Made by a program: the position numbers and the translations under genes. From an uncultured Opitutaceae bacterium (lineage in GTDB: Bacteria > Verrucomicrobiota > Verrucomicrobiia > Opitutales > Opitutaceae): a stretch of DNA of 51,216 nt. Of the stretch, positions 9,103 through 16,466 are shown in pieces. The notes beneath the pieces are model-generated. The model made no database searches and had not been told where the DNA came from. It saw nothing but the letters and a program-made list of their open reading frames with translations. Where the stretch lies: positions 1 to 51,216 of the forward strand of contig CALFXL010000057.1 of assembly GCA_937958045.1 (NCBI GenBank), in the 5' to 3' direction. Within the stretch, counting starts at the first letter, position 1. Every line of letters starts with the position of its first letter.

Positions 9103-9597
9103 ATGAGCTCTCTCCGCGATTTGATGCTCGCGCCTCCGCCGCTCACGCTCGCCGTCGCCGAGAGTCTTACCTCGGGACATCTGCAAGCGCGCATCGGTGT
9201 GATCCCGGGCGCATCGCATTTTTTCCGTGGCGGCGTGACTGCTTACTCGCTCGATGCGAAGAACCGCCTGCTCGGCGTCGCCCCCGCGCTCGCCGAACCG
9301 GTCAACGGCGTCTCCGCCGAGGTCGCAGCCGCGATGGCCCGCGGCGCCGCGCAACTTTTCAACACCGATCTCGCGCTCGCCACGACCGGTTACGCAGAAC
9401 CTTCGTCCGCACACGATGCTCCGCATCCGTTCGCATGGTATGCGCTGGTCGATCGACGCGCGGCTGGCGGGGAAAACGTCGTCCGCACCGAACGTATCGA
9501 TTGTCCGGGACTCGATCGCGTGGCCGTTCAGCAACGCATCGCCGACGCCGCGCTCGCAAGTCTCGTCGCTTATTTGCGCGGTCTCCGCGGCGTCTGA
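9103..9597 (+). CDS. CinA C-terminal-like (PncC-type) nicotinamide-nucleotide amidohydrolase
   Basis: 164-residue stand-alone CinA-C domain, the length of PncC-type enzymes that deamidate nicotinamide mononucleotide to nicotinate mononucleotide in pyridine-nucleotide salvage. The opening LTLAVAESLTSGHLQARIG contains the conserved AES(L)T(S)G active-site serine motif, and HFFRGGVTAYSLDAKNRLLGV is the second family block. The third block reads ALATTGYAEPSS where typical enzymes have TGIAGP followed by glycines. This divergence makes activity less certain. It follows the kinase gene by 39 bp on the same strand, and no terminator is visible between them. Confidence 0.82.
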   Translation: MSSLRDLMLAPPPLTLAVAESLTSGHLQARIGVIPGASHFFRGGVTAYSLDAKNRLLGVAPALAEPVNGVSAEVAAAMARGAAQLFNTDLALATTGYAEPSSAHDAPHPFAWYALVDRRAAGGENVVRTERIDCPGLDRVAVQQRIADAALASLVAYLRGLRGV

Positions 9598-9604
9598 GCG
9601 CGTT

Positions 9605-10846
9605 TCACAGCAGCCATTGTCCTGCCCCTGCCGCGAGCGCGACCACCAGCCACGACGGCGCACGTGCGAACTCGAGCAGAGCAAACGCCCCCAGCGCCAC
9701 CGCCAGATCCGTCACGTCTTTAACACCGCTCGTGCCAACGGGGTGATAAAGCGCCGCGAGCAACAACCCGACCACCGCCGCATTCGCGCCGCGCAGCGCC
9801 GCTTGCATCCAGTTTTTTCCGCGAAGCAATTGCCAGAACGGCAGCGCGCCGCCGACCAGCAGCCAGCCGGGCAAAAACAACGCGAGCAAACAGCCCACCC
9901 CGCTCAGCCACGCGTGAGGCCCGCCATCGATCGCCACGCCAAGATAACCCGCAAAGGTGAACAACGGCCCTGGCACCGCCTGCGCCGCGCCGTAGCCCGC
10001 GAGAAACACATCATTCGTCACCCATCCCGGTGTCACTACCTCCGCATGTATCAGCGGCAGCACTACATGCCCGCCGCCAAACACCAACGATCCCGCGCGA
10101 TAAAATCCATCCGCCATGGCGAAGGCGCGCTGTCCTGTCGTTTGCGCGAGCAAGGGCAGCACCAACAGCAACAGGGCAAACACGCACAGGGTCGCCAGCG
10201 CCCACGCGTGAGGTCCGGACAACTTTGCCGCGCGCGACGTTTGAGCGGCAGCTCCCATCGATTCGCGTCGATAAAGGAGCCAGCCTGCCAACGCACCGCC
10301 GAGGATCACCACGATCTGCATCCACGCTTGCGCCGTGACGAGCACGACACCCGCAGCCACCAACGCCAGCACGATCCGCGACGCGTCGGGACACAGTTTT
10401 TTGCCCATGCCCCACACCGCCTGCGCGACCACCGCGACCGCCGCGAGTTTTAGTCCGTGCAACCAGCCCGCGCCACCGAGATCGCCCATCGAGGCCACAC
10501 CATACGCGAACAGAATCATCAGCACGGCCGACGGTAGCGTGAAACAAAACGTCGCCAACATCGCGCCTCCCAATCCCGCGCGTCCCATCCCGAGTCCGAA
10601 TACGGTCTGACTACTCGCCGGTCCGGGCAGAAACTGACACAGCGCCACCAGATCGCCATACGCCTCTTCACTCAGCCAGCGTCGCTTCACCACAAACTCG
10701 TTGTGGAAATAACCGAGATGCGCCACCGGCCCGCCAAACGATACGCACCCGAGCTTCAGAAACGCCGTTGCCACTTCCCGCAAGCGCGCACCCAGCGAAA
10801 GCGTTGACGTCGCCAGTGCATCACGGATGTGCGCGTCGTTGTTCAC
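9605..10846 (-). CDS. chrA: Chromate transporter ChrA (two-domain)
   Basis: 413-residue inner-membrane transporter of the CHR superfamily in its full-length form with two homologous CHR halves. The first half carries the signature FLKLGCVSFGGPVAHLGYF and CQFLPGPASSQTVFGLG; the second carries FYRAGSLVFGGGHVVLPLI and YGAAQAVPGPLFTFAGYLG. The paired FGG and PGP motifs in each half are diagnostic. The family exports chromate in exchange for other ions, although many chromosomal copies have not been tested for chromate resistance. The likely start is GTG at 10846. It lies five bases downstream of the stop of a small zincin on the same strand. Confidence 0.93.
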   Translation of the reverse strand: MNNDAHIRDALATSTLSLGARLREVATAFLKLGCVSFGGPVAHLGYFHNEFVVKRRWLSEEAYGDLVALCQFLPGPASSQTVFGLGMGRAGLGGAMLATFCFTLPSAVLMILFAYGVASMGDLGGAGWLHGLKLAAVAVVAQAVWGMGKKLCPDASRIVLALVAAGVVLVTAQAWMQIVVILGGALAGWLLYRRESMGAAAQTSRAAKLSGPHAWALATLCVFALLLLVLPLLAQTTGQRAFAMADGFYRAGSLVFGGGHVVLPLIHAEVVTPGWVTNDVFLAGYGAAQAVPGPLFTFAGYLGVAIDGGPHAWLSGVGCLLALFLPGWLLVGGALPFWQLLRGKNWMQAALRGANAAVVGLLLAALYHPVGTSGVKDVTDLAVALGAFALLEFARAPSWLVVALAAGAGQWLL

Positions 10847-10851
10847 AGCGA

Positions 10852-11226
10852 TTACTCCAAACCGCGCGCCTCGAGCTCGTCCTCATCCCAGCCAAAATAA
10901 TGACCGAGCTCATGCAGATAGGTGATGCGCACCTCTTCGCGAAAAACCGCCAGATCGCCTTCCGCGAAGTCATAGATGTTTTCCAGAAACAACAGGATCT
11001 GCGCCGGCACGGAATTACCCTCGCCTGTCGCCATGCCGTGCGGATCGCCGACAAATAATCCGAGGATGTCCGGCTCAAATTCTTCGCCGAGGATTTCATC
11101 GCTCGGCCAATCGTGAAACACCACGGGCAATTCGCGCGCCGCCTCGCGCAAAGCCGCCGGCAAACGACGACGCGTCGCCGCGACCGTGCGTTCGGCTTCT
11201 TGAGCGAGTTGAGCAAAGGTCAGCAT
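10852..11226 (-). CDS. Small metallopeptidase, zincin type
   Basis: 124-residue protein whose C terminus carries HELGHYFGWDEDEL, an extended HExxHxxGxxD/E zincin motif with two histidines, the catalytic glutamate and a third acidic ligand. It matches the short bacterial metallopeptidase family once called DUF1025. These proteins have no signal peptide and so are probably cytoplasmic; their substrates are unknown. The reading frame begins at ATG 11226 and its stop is five bases from the start of chrA, so the two are probably cotranscribed. No functional link to chromate transport is evident. Confidence 0.82.
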   Translation of the reverse strand: MLTFAQLAQEAERTVAATRRRLPAALREAARELPVVFHDWPSDEILGEEFEPDILGLFVGDPHGMATGEGNSVPAQILLFLENIYDFAEGDLAVFREEVRITYLHELGHYFGWDEDELEARGLE

Positions 11227-11304
11227 GTTTCGTGGAAACCTGGAAGGCGTGGCAGCGTCTCGTTGTGTGTCCTAGTTCCCGTTCAGGAAATCTAAATCAT
11301 ACCC

Positions 11305-11724
11305 ATGAAAGCCACGAAACGCGCTCTTCTCGCGCTTGCTCTCGCCAGCGGTCTCGCCGCTCCTTCACTTCTCGCCCAACCGCCCGAAGGCGGTCGTCCC
11401 GGTCCCGGCGGCCCGCGCGCCGAGATGCGCATCGAAGATCGTCTCAAACAACTCGGCGAAGCCCTCGCGCTCACCGACGAACAAAAAACGGCCATCAAAC
11501 CGATCCTCGAAGAATCCGGCGCCGAAATGCGCAAACTTTTAGAAGACCGTTCCGGGGATCGCGAAGCACGTCGCTCGAAGCTTATGGAGCTCCGCGAGAA
11601 GACCAACACCAAGATCGCTGCGCTTCTTACCGACGAGCAAAAAGCCAAGTTCGCCGAACTCAACAAACGTGGTCCGGGTGGTCCCCGCGGCGAACGTCCC
11701 GAGCGCCGTCGCGGCGGAGAATAA
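11305..11724 (+). CDS. Spy/CpxP-like periplasmic protein, first of a tandem pair
   Basis: 139 residues with a signal peptide (MKATKRALLALALASGLAAP, cleavage near LLAQ). A proline/glycine-rich linker and an all-helical body follow. Two LTxxQ-type motifs (ALTDEQKTAIKPIL and LLTDEQKAKFAELNK) are the hallmark of the Spy/CpxP fold, which includes ATP-independent periplasmic chaperones and stress sensors. The tail GPGGPRGERPERRRGGE is basic and glycine-rich. The ATG at 11305 starts the signal peptide directly. The gene at 11923 is a paralogue with a nearly identical leader, so the pair arose by local duplication. A terminator-like hairpin separates them. Confidence 0.82.
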   Translation: MKATKRALLALALASGLAAPSLLAQPPEGGRPGPGGPRAEMRIEDRLKQLGEALALTDEQKTAIKPILEESGAEMRKLLEDRSGDREARRSKLMELREKTNTKIAALLTDEQKAKFAELNKRGPGGPRGERPERRRGGE

Positions 11725-11760
11725 CCCCATCATTCATTCCCCGCGTTCTCCGGTTACTGC

Positions 11761-11794
11761 ATGCCGGCCGCTCCGTGCGCGCCGGCATTTCTTT
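11761..11794 (+). terminator. Rho-independent terminator after first Spy-like gene
   Basis: An 8-bp perfect stem, ATGCCGGC (11761-11768) with GCCGGCAT (11781-11788), is followed by a T-rich run (TTTCTTTT). It lies 36 bp beyond the stop codon at 11724. Confidence 0.65.
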
Positions 11795-11922
11795 TGGCAC
11801 ATCGCCACACTTGCCAACATCCGCACGGATTCTTTTCACCTCCCCTCGGCGCGAATCGGGAGGGAAAACCGATAGGGGGTCCATGGCGGACCGCCGCCTT
11901 TCCGTGCCGCGTCCTACCCCGC

Positions 11923-12306
11923 ATGAATACCCTCAAGCGTCTCTTGCTCGCGCTGGCTCTCGCCAGTGGCCTTCTTGCGCAACTCCTCCACGCCGAAGCA
12001 GCCGAGAAACCTGAAAAGGCTCCGCGCATCAGCCGCGTGGAGAGGCTCGCCGCCGCGCTCGAGCTCACGGACGAACAAAAGTCCCAGGTCGCCGCCATCC
12101 TCAAAGAGGAAAACGCCGCCCTCCGCACCGTCAGCGACGACAAATCGCTCGATCGCTCCGCCAAGATCGCCCGCAATCGCGAGATTCGCGAAGCGCATGC
12201 GGCGCGTATCCGTGCACTCCTGACACCCGAACAACAACAGCGTTTCGATGCGTTGCCCAAGGGACGCGAATCGTCGGCCGAGAAAAAAGCCGAAAGCGCG
12301 ACCTAG
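11923..12306 (+). CDS. Spy/CpxP-like periplasmic protein, second of a tandem pair
   Basis: 127 residues. The signal peptide MNTLKRLLLALALASGLLAQ is almost the same as that of the gene at 11305 (shared core LLALALASGL). The mature helical part has the family LTxxQ-type motifs (LELTDEQKSQVAAIL and LLTPEQQQRFDALPK). Unlike its neighbour it lacks the proline/glycine-rich linker and the arginine-rich tail. It is expected in the periplasm as a small chaperone or stress sensor. The start is the ATG at 11923; the frame stays open 54 codons upstream, but that extension has no signal peptide and crosses the terminator of the previous gene. A terminator follows. Confidence 0.82.
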   Translation: MNTLKRLLLALALASGLLAQLLHAEAAEKPEKAPRISRVERLAAALELTDEQKSQVAAILKEENAALRTVSDDKSLDRSAKIARNREIREAHAARIRALLTPEQQQRFDALPKGRESSAEKKAESAT

Positions 12307-12326
12307 TCGTCCTCGTTTTGACCTTC

Positions 12327-12359
12327 AACGCCCCGCCGCGCGCGGGGCGTTTTCGTTTT
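12327..12359 (+). terminator. Rho-independent terminator after second Spy-like gene
   Basis: GC-rich stem AACGCCCCG (12327-12335) pairs with CGGGGCGTT (12343-12351), followed by TTTTCGTTTT-type sequence, 20 bp beyond the stop codon. Confidence 0.75.
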
Positions 12360-12397
12360 CGACACCTGCGATTCCGCGGCGCAGCCTCGCGCGTTTT

Positions 12398-13651
12398 ATG
12401 AATCGACCGCGCGCAGTCATCGCCGGCGGCGGTGCCGCTGGTTTTTTCGCCGCCATCACCTGTGCGGAAACCGACCCGGCGTGCGAAGTCATTCTTCTCG
12501 AAGCATCGCCCACCCTGCTCGCGAAAGTGAAGATCTCCGGCGGCGGGCGCTGCAATGTCACCCACGCCTGCTTCGACCCGCGCGAACTCGTGAAACGTTA
12601 TCCGCGCGGCAGTCGCGAACTGCTCGGTGCGTTTCATCGCTGGCAACCGCGCGACACGATCGAGTGGTTCGCCGCGCGCGGCGTCGAACTCAAGACCGAG
12701 GCCGACGGCCGCATGTTTCCGGTCACCGATGATTCTCAAACCATCCTCGATTGTTTGCTGAATGCCGCTCGCAGCGCCGGCGTGCAGATTCGCACACGCT
12801 GCGCCTTAACCGCGATCGAAACTCGGAACGCTGTCAGTTCGCCGGCATCCGGACATCCCACAGCATTTTCGCTCACCCTCTCCACCGGCGAAACACTCAC
12901 GTGCGACCGACTGCTTCTCGCCACGGGTGGACCCAAAACCGCGCCGTCGCTCGCCGCGCAACTCGGCCACACGATCGAGCCGCCCGTGCCGTCGCTATTC
13001 ACCTTCAATCTCGCGGATCCGCGGCTCGAAGGACTCAGTGGACTCGCCGTGTCCGGCGTTGTCGCGAGCATTCAGGACACTTCGCTGCGCGAATCGGGAC
13101 CGATGCTCATCACGCATTGGGGCGTGAGCGGTCCGGCGATCTTAAAACTCTCCGCGTGGGGCGCCCGCGAACTCCATGCGCGCGACTATCGTTTCACGCT
13201 GCGTGTAAACTGGCTCGGCGGAAAAAATCTCGACGAAACTCGCGCCGCGCTCACCGCCGTACGTGCGGCTCAACCGCGTCGTCAAATCGGCACCGCAAGT
13301 GCGTTCCCCGCGATTCCCCAACGACTCTGGGAACGTCTTGTCGCCGCCGCAGGCGTTCCGCCCACGACGACGTGGACCGCCGTATCCAACGAAAAACTAC
13401 ACGCGCTCGCCGAGCAGCTCACCGCGTCGGATTTTTCCGTCACGGGCAAGAGCACCAACAAGGACGAGTTTGTCACCTGCGGCGGCGTACGCCTGAGCGA
13501 GGTCGATTTCAAAACCATGCAGAGTCGTTTGCAGCCCGGCGTCTATTTTGCGGGCGAAGCGCTCGACATCGACGGCATCACCGGCGGTTTCAATTTCCAG
13601 GCGGCATGGACCACGGGGCGACTCGCGGGATTGGCGATGGCGGCTCGTTGA
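12398..13651 (+). CDS. HI0933/YhiN-family NAD(P)/FAD-dependent oxidoreductase
   Basis: 417-residue flavoprotein. The dinucleotide-binding motif is at the very N terminus (AVIAGGGAAGFFAAITCAE), then KVKISGGGRCNVTH, the family signature. LLLATGGPKTAPS is the second GD/ATG motif, and the C terminus has GVYFAGEALDIDGITGGFNFQ, which closes the FAD site. Length and order match the HI0933-like (BaiN/YhiN) group, cytoplasmic enzymes of mostly unknown substrate; BaiN was studied as a bile-acid reductase in gut clostridia. The ATG at 12398 places the Rossmann motif at the expected distance; the open frame upstream covers a terminator and is not coding. The stop codon abuts the convergent aat stop. Confidence 0.92.
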   Translation: MNRPRAVIAGGGAAGFFAAITCAETDPACEVILLEASPTLLAKVKISGGGRCNVTHACFDPRELVKRYPRGSRELLGAFHRWQPRDTIEWFAARGVELKTEADGRMFPVTDDSQTILDCLLNAARSAGVQIRTRCALTAIETRNAVSSPASGHPTAFSLTLSTGETLTCDRLLLATGGPKTAPSLAAQLGHTIEPPVPSLFTFNLADPRLEGLSGLAVSGVVASIQDTSLRESGPMLITHWGVSGPAILKLSAWGARELHARDYRFTLRVNWLGGKNLDETRAALTAVRAAQPRRQIGTASAFPAIPQRLWERLVAAAGVPPTTTWTAVSNEKLHALAEQLTASDFSVTGKSTNKDEFVTCGGVRLSEVDFKTMQSRLQPGVYFAGEALDIDGITGGFNFQAAWTTGRLAGLAMAAR

Positions 13652-14311
13652 TCAAAACAACCGTCGCGCCTCGGCGAGATCGCGCTCGAGTTGCGCGAGA
13701 TACCGGATGCGCGGCACTTCGCGCGCGCCGAGCCTCAGCATGTGCGGCGTGAGTTGTTGAATATCGAGCCAGCCAAGCCCGCGCGCTTGCAGATGTCGCA
13801 CGAGAAAAACGATCGCGAGTTTCGAGGCATTGTCTTCGCGATGAAACATGCTCTCGCCGCAAAAAACCCCGCCGGCATCGACGCCGTACAACCCGCCGAT
13901 CAACACGTCGTCGCGCCACACTTCCACGCTGTGCGCCATGCCCGCGCGATGCAGCTGCGTGTACGCATCCATCACCGCCGGCGAAATCCACGTGCCGTGT
14001 TGGCCCGGTCGTGGCGCCTCCGCGCAGGCCGCGATCACCTCCGAAAACGCGCGATCGATCGTACACACGTAACCGCCGCGCTTGATGCATTTCTTCAGCG
14101 TGCGCCCGAGGCTGAGTTCGGAAAAAATCAGCACCGCCCGGGGATCGGGTGAACACCACGGAATCGGTTCATCGCTTCCGCCCGGCCACGGAAATACGCC
14201 GGAGCGATACGCGGCGCGTAGATTTTCCACCGTCAGCGCCGAGGCATCGGTCCAGACAACCTCCTCAGGACCAAGCGCGATATCGCGGAGACTGGGAAAC
14301 GTGAGGCGCAC
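13652..14311 (-). CDS. aat: Leucyl/phenylalanyl-tRNA--protein transferase
   Basis: 219-residue enzyme of the N-end rule pathway. It transfers Leu or Phe from aminoacyl-tRNA to N-terminal Arg or Lys of proteins, marking them for ClpS/ClpAP. Family landmarks in order: AAYRSGVFPWPGGSDEPIPW, CSPDPRAVLIFSELSLGRTL, GTWISPAVMDAYTQLHRAGM, HSVEVWRDDVLIGGLYGV, CGESMFHREDNASKLAI and LGWLDIQQLTPHMLRLGARE. All are typical of full-length Aat. The start is a GTG at 14311. The gene is last in the minus-strand series lysA - panB - gpsA - aat. Its stop lies directly against the stop of the convergent flavoprotein gene. Confidence 0.95.
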   Translation of the reverse strand: MRLTFPSLRDIALGPEEVVWTDASALTVENLRAAYRSGVFPWPGGSDEPIPWCSPDPRAVLIFSELSLGRTLKKCIKRGGYVCTIDRAFSEVIAACAEAPRPGQHGTWISPAVMDAYTQLHRAGMAHSVEVWRDDVLIGGLYGVDAGGVFCGESMFHREDNASKLAIVFLVRHLQARGLGWLDIQQLTPHMLRLGAREVPRIRYLAQLERDLAEARRLF

Positions 14312-14400
14312 GTGAATCAGCGAAACGAGCTGCAGCGATTTTTGAACTTAAAATCCGCGCCGACTCGCCGGGCCATGGTGATCGCGGCGAACCGCGTCGC

Positions 14401-15399
14401 TCACTCGCGCTTCAGCTCGCGTCCCATCAAACTCGCGAGCACGTGCGCCGGCGGTTTGCCGTCGCGCAGCATCGCACGCGTCTCACGCAAGATCGGCGCA
14501 TCGATGCCGCGCGCATCGCAGAGTTCGCTGAACGACTCCGCGGTCTTAAAACCTTCGACGACGGTCTTGCGGCCCGTGAGTAATTCCACAGCAGTGCGGC
14601 CTTCGCCGATGCGTTGGCCAAACTCGCGATTGCGGCTCCAATCGCCATGACACGTCGCCACGAGATCGCCGAAACCGCTGAGGCCATAAAATGTTTCCGG
14701 ACGCGCGCCCAGCGCCGTGCCTACGCGCACCATTTCGGCCAGCGCACGCGTGAGCAGCGCCGCCTTCGCATTGTCGCCGAGTTTGAGTCCGTCGCAGCAA
14801 CCGGCGGCGATCGCGTAGACGTTTTTGAGACATCCGCCGATTTCGGCGCCGGCGACATCATCCGTCGTGTACACGCGCAGCGTCAGTCCGCTCAACGCGG
14901 TTTGAAGCGCGACCGCAAAATCATCCAAGTGCGAGACCGCAAGCGTCATCGCCGCGGGCAGACCGCGCGCCAATTCAGCGGCGTTGGTCGGTCCCGTGAG
15001 CGCCCCGGCGATGTAGTGCGGCAGCGTTTCTGCGATGATTTCCGTCGGGCGCAAATGTGTGCCCGCCTCGAGTCCTTTCGAGAGGCTCACGACATAGCGA
15101 AGCTGCGTCGCGAGCGAGAGATGTTCGCGGATGCGTTGACAGGTTTCGCGCAACGCCTGCGACGGGCACGCGAGCAACACGACTTCGGCCTCCATTAGCA
15201 CCGGCGTGAGTTCGTGTCCGATCTGAATACTCGGCGGCAACGCGATGCCCGGGAGGTAGTCGGTGTTTTCGCGCGCGGATGAGATCGCAAGCGCCTGCTC
15301 AAACCGACGCGGACAAAGCGTGACGGTGTGATTGAGTCGGCTGAGGTGGATCGCAAACGCCGTGCCCCAGGCACCGGCTCCGATGATGGCGAAATTCAT
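14401..15399 (-). CDS. gpsA: Glycerol-3-phosphate dehydrogenase [NAD(P)+]
   Basis: 332-residue cytoplasmic enzyme reducing dihydroxyacetone phosphate to sn-glycerol-3-phosphate, the precursor of membrane phospholipids. The N-terminal Rossmann fold begins IIGAGAWGTAFAIHLSRLN. VVSLSKGLE carries the catalytic-site lysine region. GALTGPTNAAELARGLPAAM and EIGGCLKNVYAIAAGCCDGL are the conserved substrate-domain blocks, with the second holding the catalytic lysine. GLSGFGDLVATCHGDWSRNREFG is the C-terminal signature. Length is normal. The ATG start is directly before the Rossmann strand. It lies downstream of panB, separated by about 190 bp that contain two repeat sequences. Confidence 0.96.
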   Translation of the reverse strand: MNFAIIGAGAWGTAFAIHLSRLNHTVTLCPRRFEQALAISSARENTDYLPGIALPPSIQIGHELTPVLMEAEVVLLACPSQALRETCQRIREHLSLATQLRYVVSLSKGLEAGTHLRPTEIIAETLPHYIAGALTGPTNAAELARGLPAAMTLAVSHLDDFAVALQTALSGLTLRVYTTDDVAGAEIGGCLKNVYAIAAGCCDGLKLGDNAKAALLTRALAEMVRVGTALGARPETFYGLSGFGDLVATCHGDWSRNREFGQRIGEGRTAVELLTGRKTVVEGFKTAESFSELCDARGIDAPILRETRAMLRDGKPPAHVLASLMGRELKRE

Positions 15400-15420
15400 G
15401 AGGGAAAAGAGACGGAGGTT

Positions 15421-15453
15421 TTAACCACTGATGAACACTAATTGAGACGAATG
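15421..15453. repeat. Fragment of a dispersed intergenic repeat
   Basis: The stretch beginning TTAACCACTGATGAACACTA and continuing through ATTGAGACGAATGG resembles one arm of a repeat with the periodic pattern ACCACTnATGnACACTnAT, which I recall from intergenic regions of several bacterial phyla. Only one arm is seen here. It lies 21 bp upstream of gpsA. Confidence 0.4.
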
Positions 15454-15477
15454 GAAGCGGCGGATTCTGGGCGCTTC

Positions 15478-15588
15478 AAGGTGGAGCGGACGCTCCGCAC
15501 ACGTTACGTTGGGCGATGCGAGGAGATAGTTGTTCCGGGCGAAACGCGGACGGTGGTTCTCAACGCGCGGGAAAGCGCGTTCCACCTT
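15478..15588. repeat. REPIN-like 111-bp inverted-repeat element
   Basis: The ends are an 8-bp perfect inverted repeat: AAGGTGGA at 15478-15485 and TCCACCTT at 15581-15588. Each end carries its own internal hairpin: GGAGCG/CGCTCC (15483-15496, 2-nt loop) at the left, and AACGCGC/GCGCGTT (15562-15581, 6-nt loop) at the right. Two REP-like hairpins facing each other around a short spacer is the architecture of a REPIN. The right end overlaps the first base of the panB stop codon (15588-15590, read on minus). Confidence 0.65.
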
Positions 15589-16364
15589 CACTCCGGAAAC
15601 TTGCGCGCGCGGACGGCTTCGGTGTAGGCCGCGAAGCCGGCTTTGATTTGCGCGCCGGCGTCGGCGAATTGTTTGGCAAACGCCGGCACGTAGCCGGGCG
15701 TGAGTCCGAGCATGTCGGTGTACACGAGGATTTGTCCGTCGCAGTGCGGCCCGGCGCCGATGCCGATCACGGGGATCGAGACCGCCGCAGAGATTTTTTT
15801 CGCAACCTCCGCATCGGTGAGCTCGATGAGCAGCGCAAACACACCGGCTTTTTCGAGCGCGAGCGCATCGGCGAGAAGGGCGTCAGCCTCCGCGGGAGTG
15901 GTGCCGAATTTTTTATAACGACCGAGCGCGTGGACCTGCTGCGGTTTCAGGCCGATGTGGCCCCACACGGGCACGCCCGCTTCGACGAGGCGCGCGATCG
16001 TCGGCGCAAGCACGGCGCCGCCTTCGATCTTCACGACCTCCGCGCCGGCTTCCTGCATGAGACGCTGACAAGCGCGCAGCACGCGTTCGAAATCGTAATG
16101 CGCTTCGCCAAACGGCACGTCGGCGGCGATGAGTGCGTTGGGCTTCGCGCGCGCGACCGCAGCCGTGTGATGGCAAATCATGTCGAGCGTCACCGGCACG
16201 GTCGTATCGAAACCGAGGTGAATATTGCCGACGGAATCACCGACGAGAATGACATCCACGCCCGCCTCGCTGGCGAAGCGAGCGATGATGGCATCGTACG
16301 CAGTCACGGCCACGATCGGGCGCTGGCCCTTGAGCTTACGGAGCGTGTGGACGGTGGTTTTCAA
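15588..16364 (-). CDS. panB: 3-methyl-2-oxobutanoate hydroxymethyltransferase
   Basis: 258-residue enzyme of pantothenate synthesis, transferring a hydroxymethyl group from methylene-tetrahydrofolate to alpha-ketoisovalerate to give ketopantoate. Motifs: VTAYDAIIARFASEAGVDVI, VGDSVGNIHLGFDTTVPVTL (Mg-binding Asp), ADVPFGEAHYD, VKIEGG, VPVWGHIGLKPQ, and IPVIGIGAGPHCDGQILVYTDMLGL. All are canonical. No ATG is available at the right place: the frame starts at a TTG (16364) that encodes the expected MKTTVHTLRKLKGQRPIV beginning. Unusual setting: both flanks are REPIN-like inverted repeats, one ending at its stop codon, the other 18 bp before its start. The neighbours lysA and gpsA are on the same strand. 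Confidence 0.95.
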   Translation of the reverse strand: MKTTVHTLRKLKGQRPIVAVTAYDAIIARFASEAGVDVILVGDSVGNIHLGFDTTVPVTLDMICHHTAAVARAKPNALIAADVPFGEAHYDFERVLRACQRLMQEAGAEVVKIEGGAVLAPTIARLVEAGVPVWGHIGLKPQQVHALGRYKKFGTTPAEADALLADALALEKAGVFALLIELTDAEVAKKISAAVSIPVIGIGAGPHCDGQILVYTDMLGLTPGYVPAFAKQFADAGAQIKAGFAAYTEAVRARKFPE

Positions 16365-16381
16365 ATTTTTCGGCCAATTTG

Positions 16382-16459
16382 AACCACGGAGGCACTGAGG
16401 ACACAGCGAGGCTCCATGGAGTCAGCTAAGTTCTCTGTGATCTCTGTGCCTCTGTGGTT
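16382..16459. repeat. REPIN-like inverted repeat between panB and lysA
   Basis: The left arm 16382-16408 (AACCACGGAGGCACTGAGG...) and the reverse complement of the right arm 16433-16459 (CTCTGTGATCTCTGTGCC...) agree at 22 of 27 positions, with a 24-bp spacer. The wording (ACCACnGAGGCACnGAG) matches a repeat family I recall from intergenic DNA of Planctomycetes, Verrucomicrobia and other phyla. It lies 7 bp beyond the lysA stop and 17 bp before the panB start, so it would form a long hairpin in a lysA-panB transcript. Confidence 0.65.
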
Positions 16460-16466
16460 AAAAACC

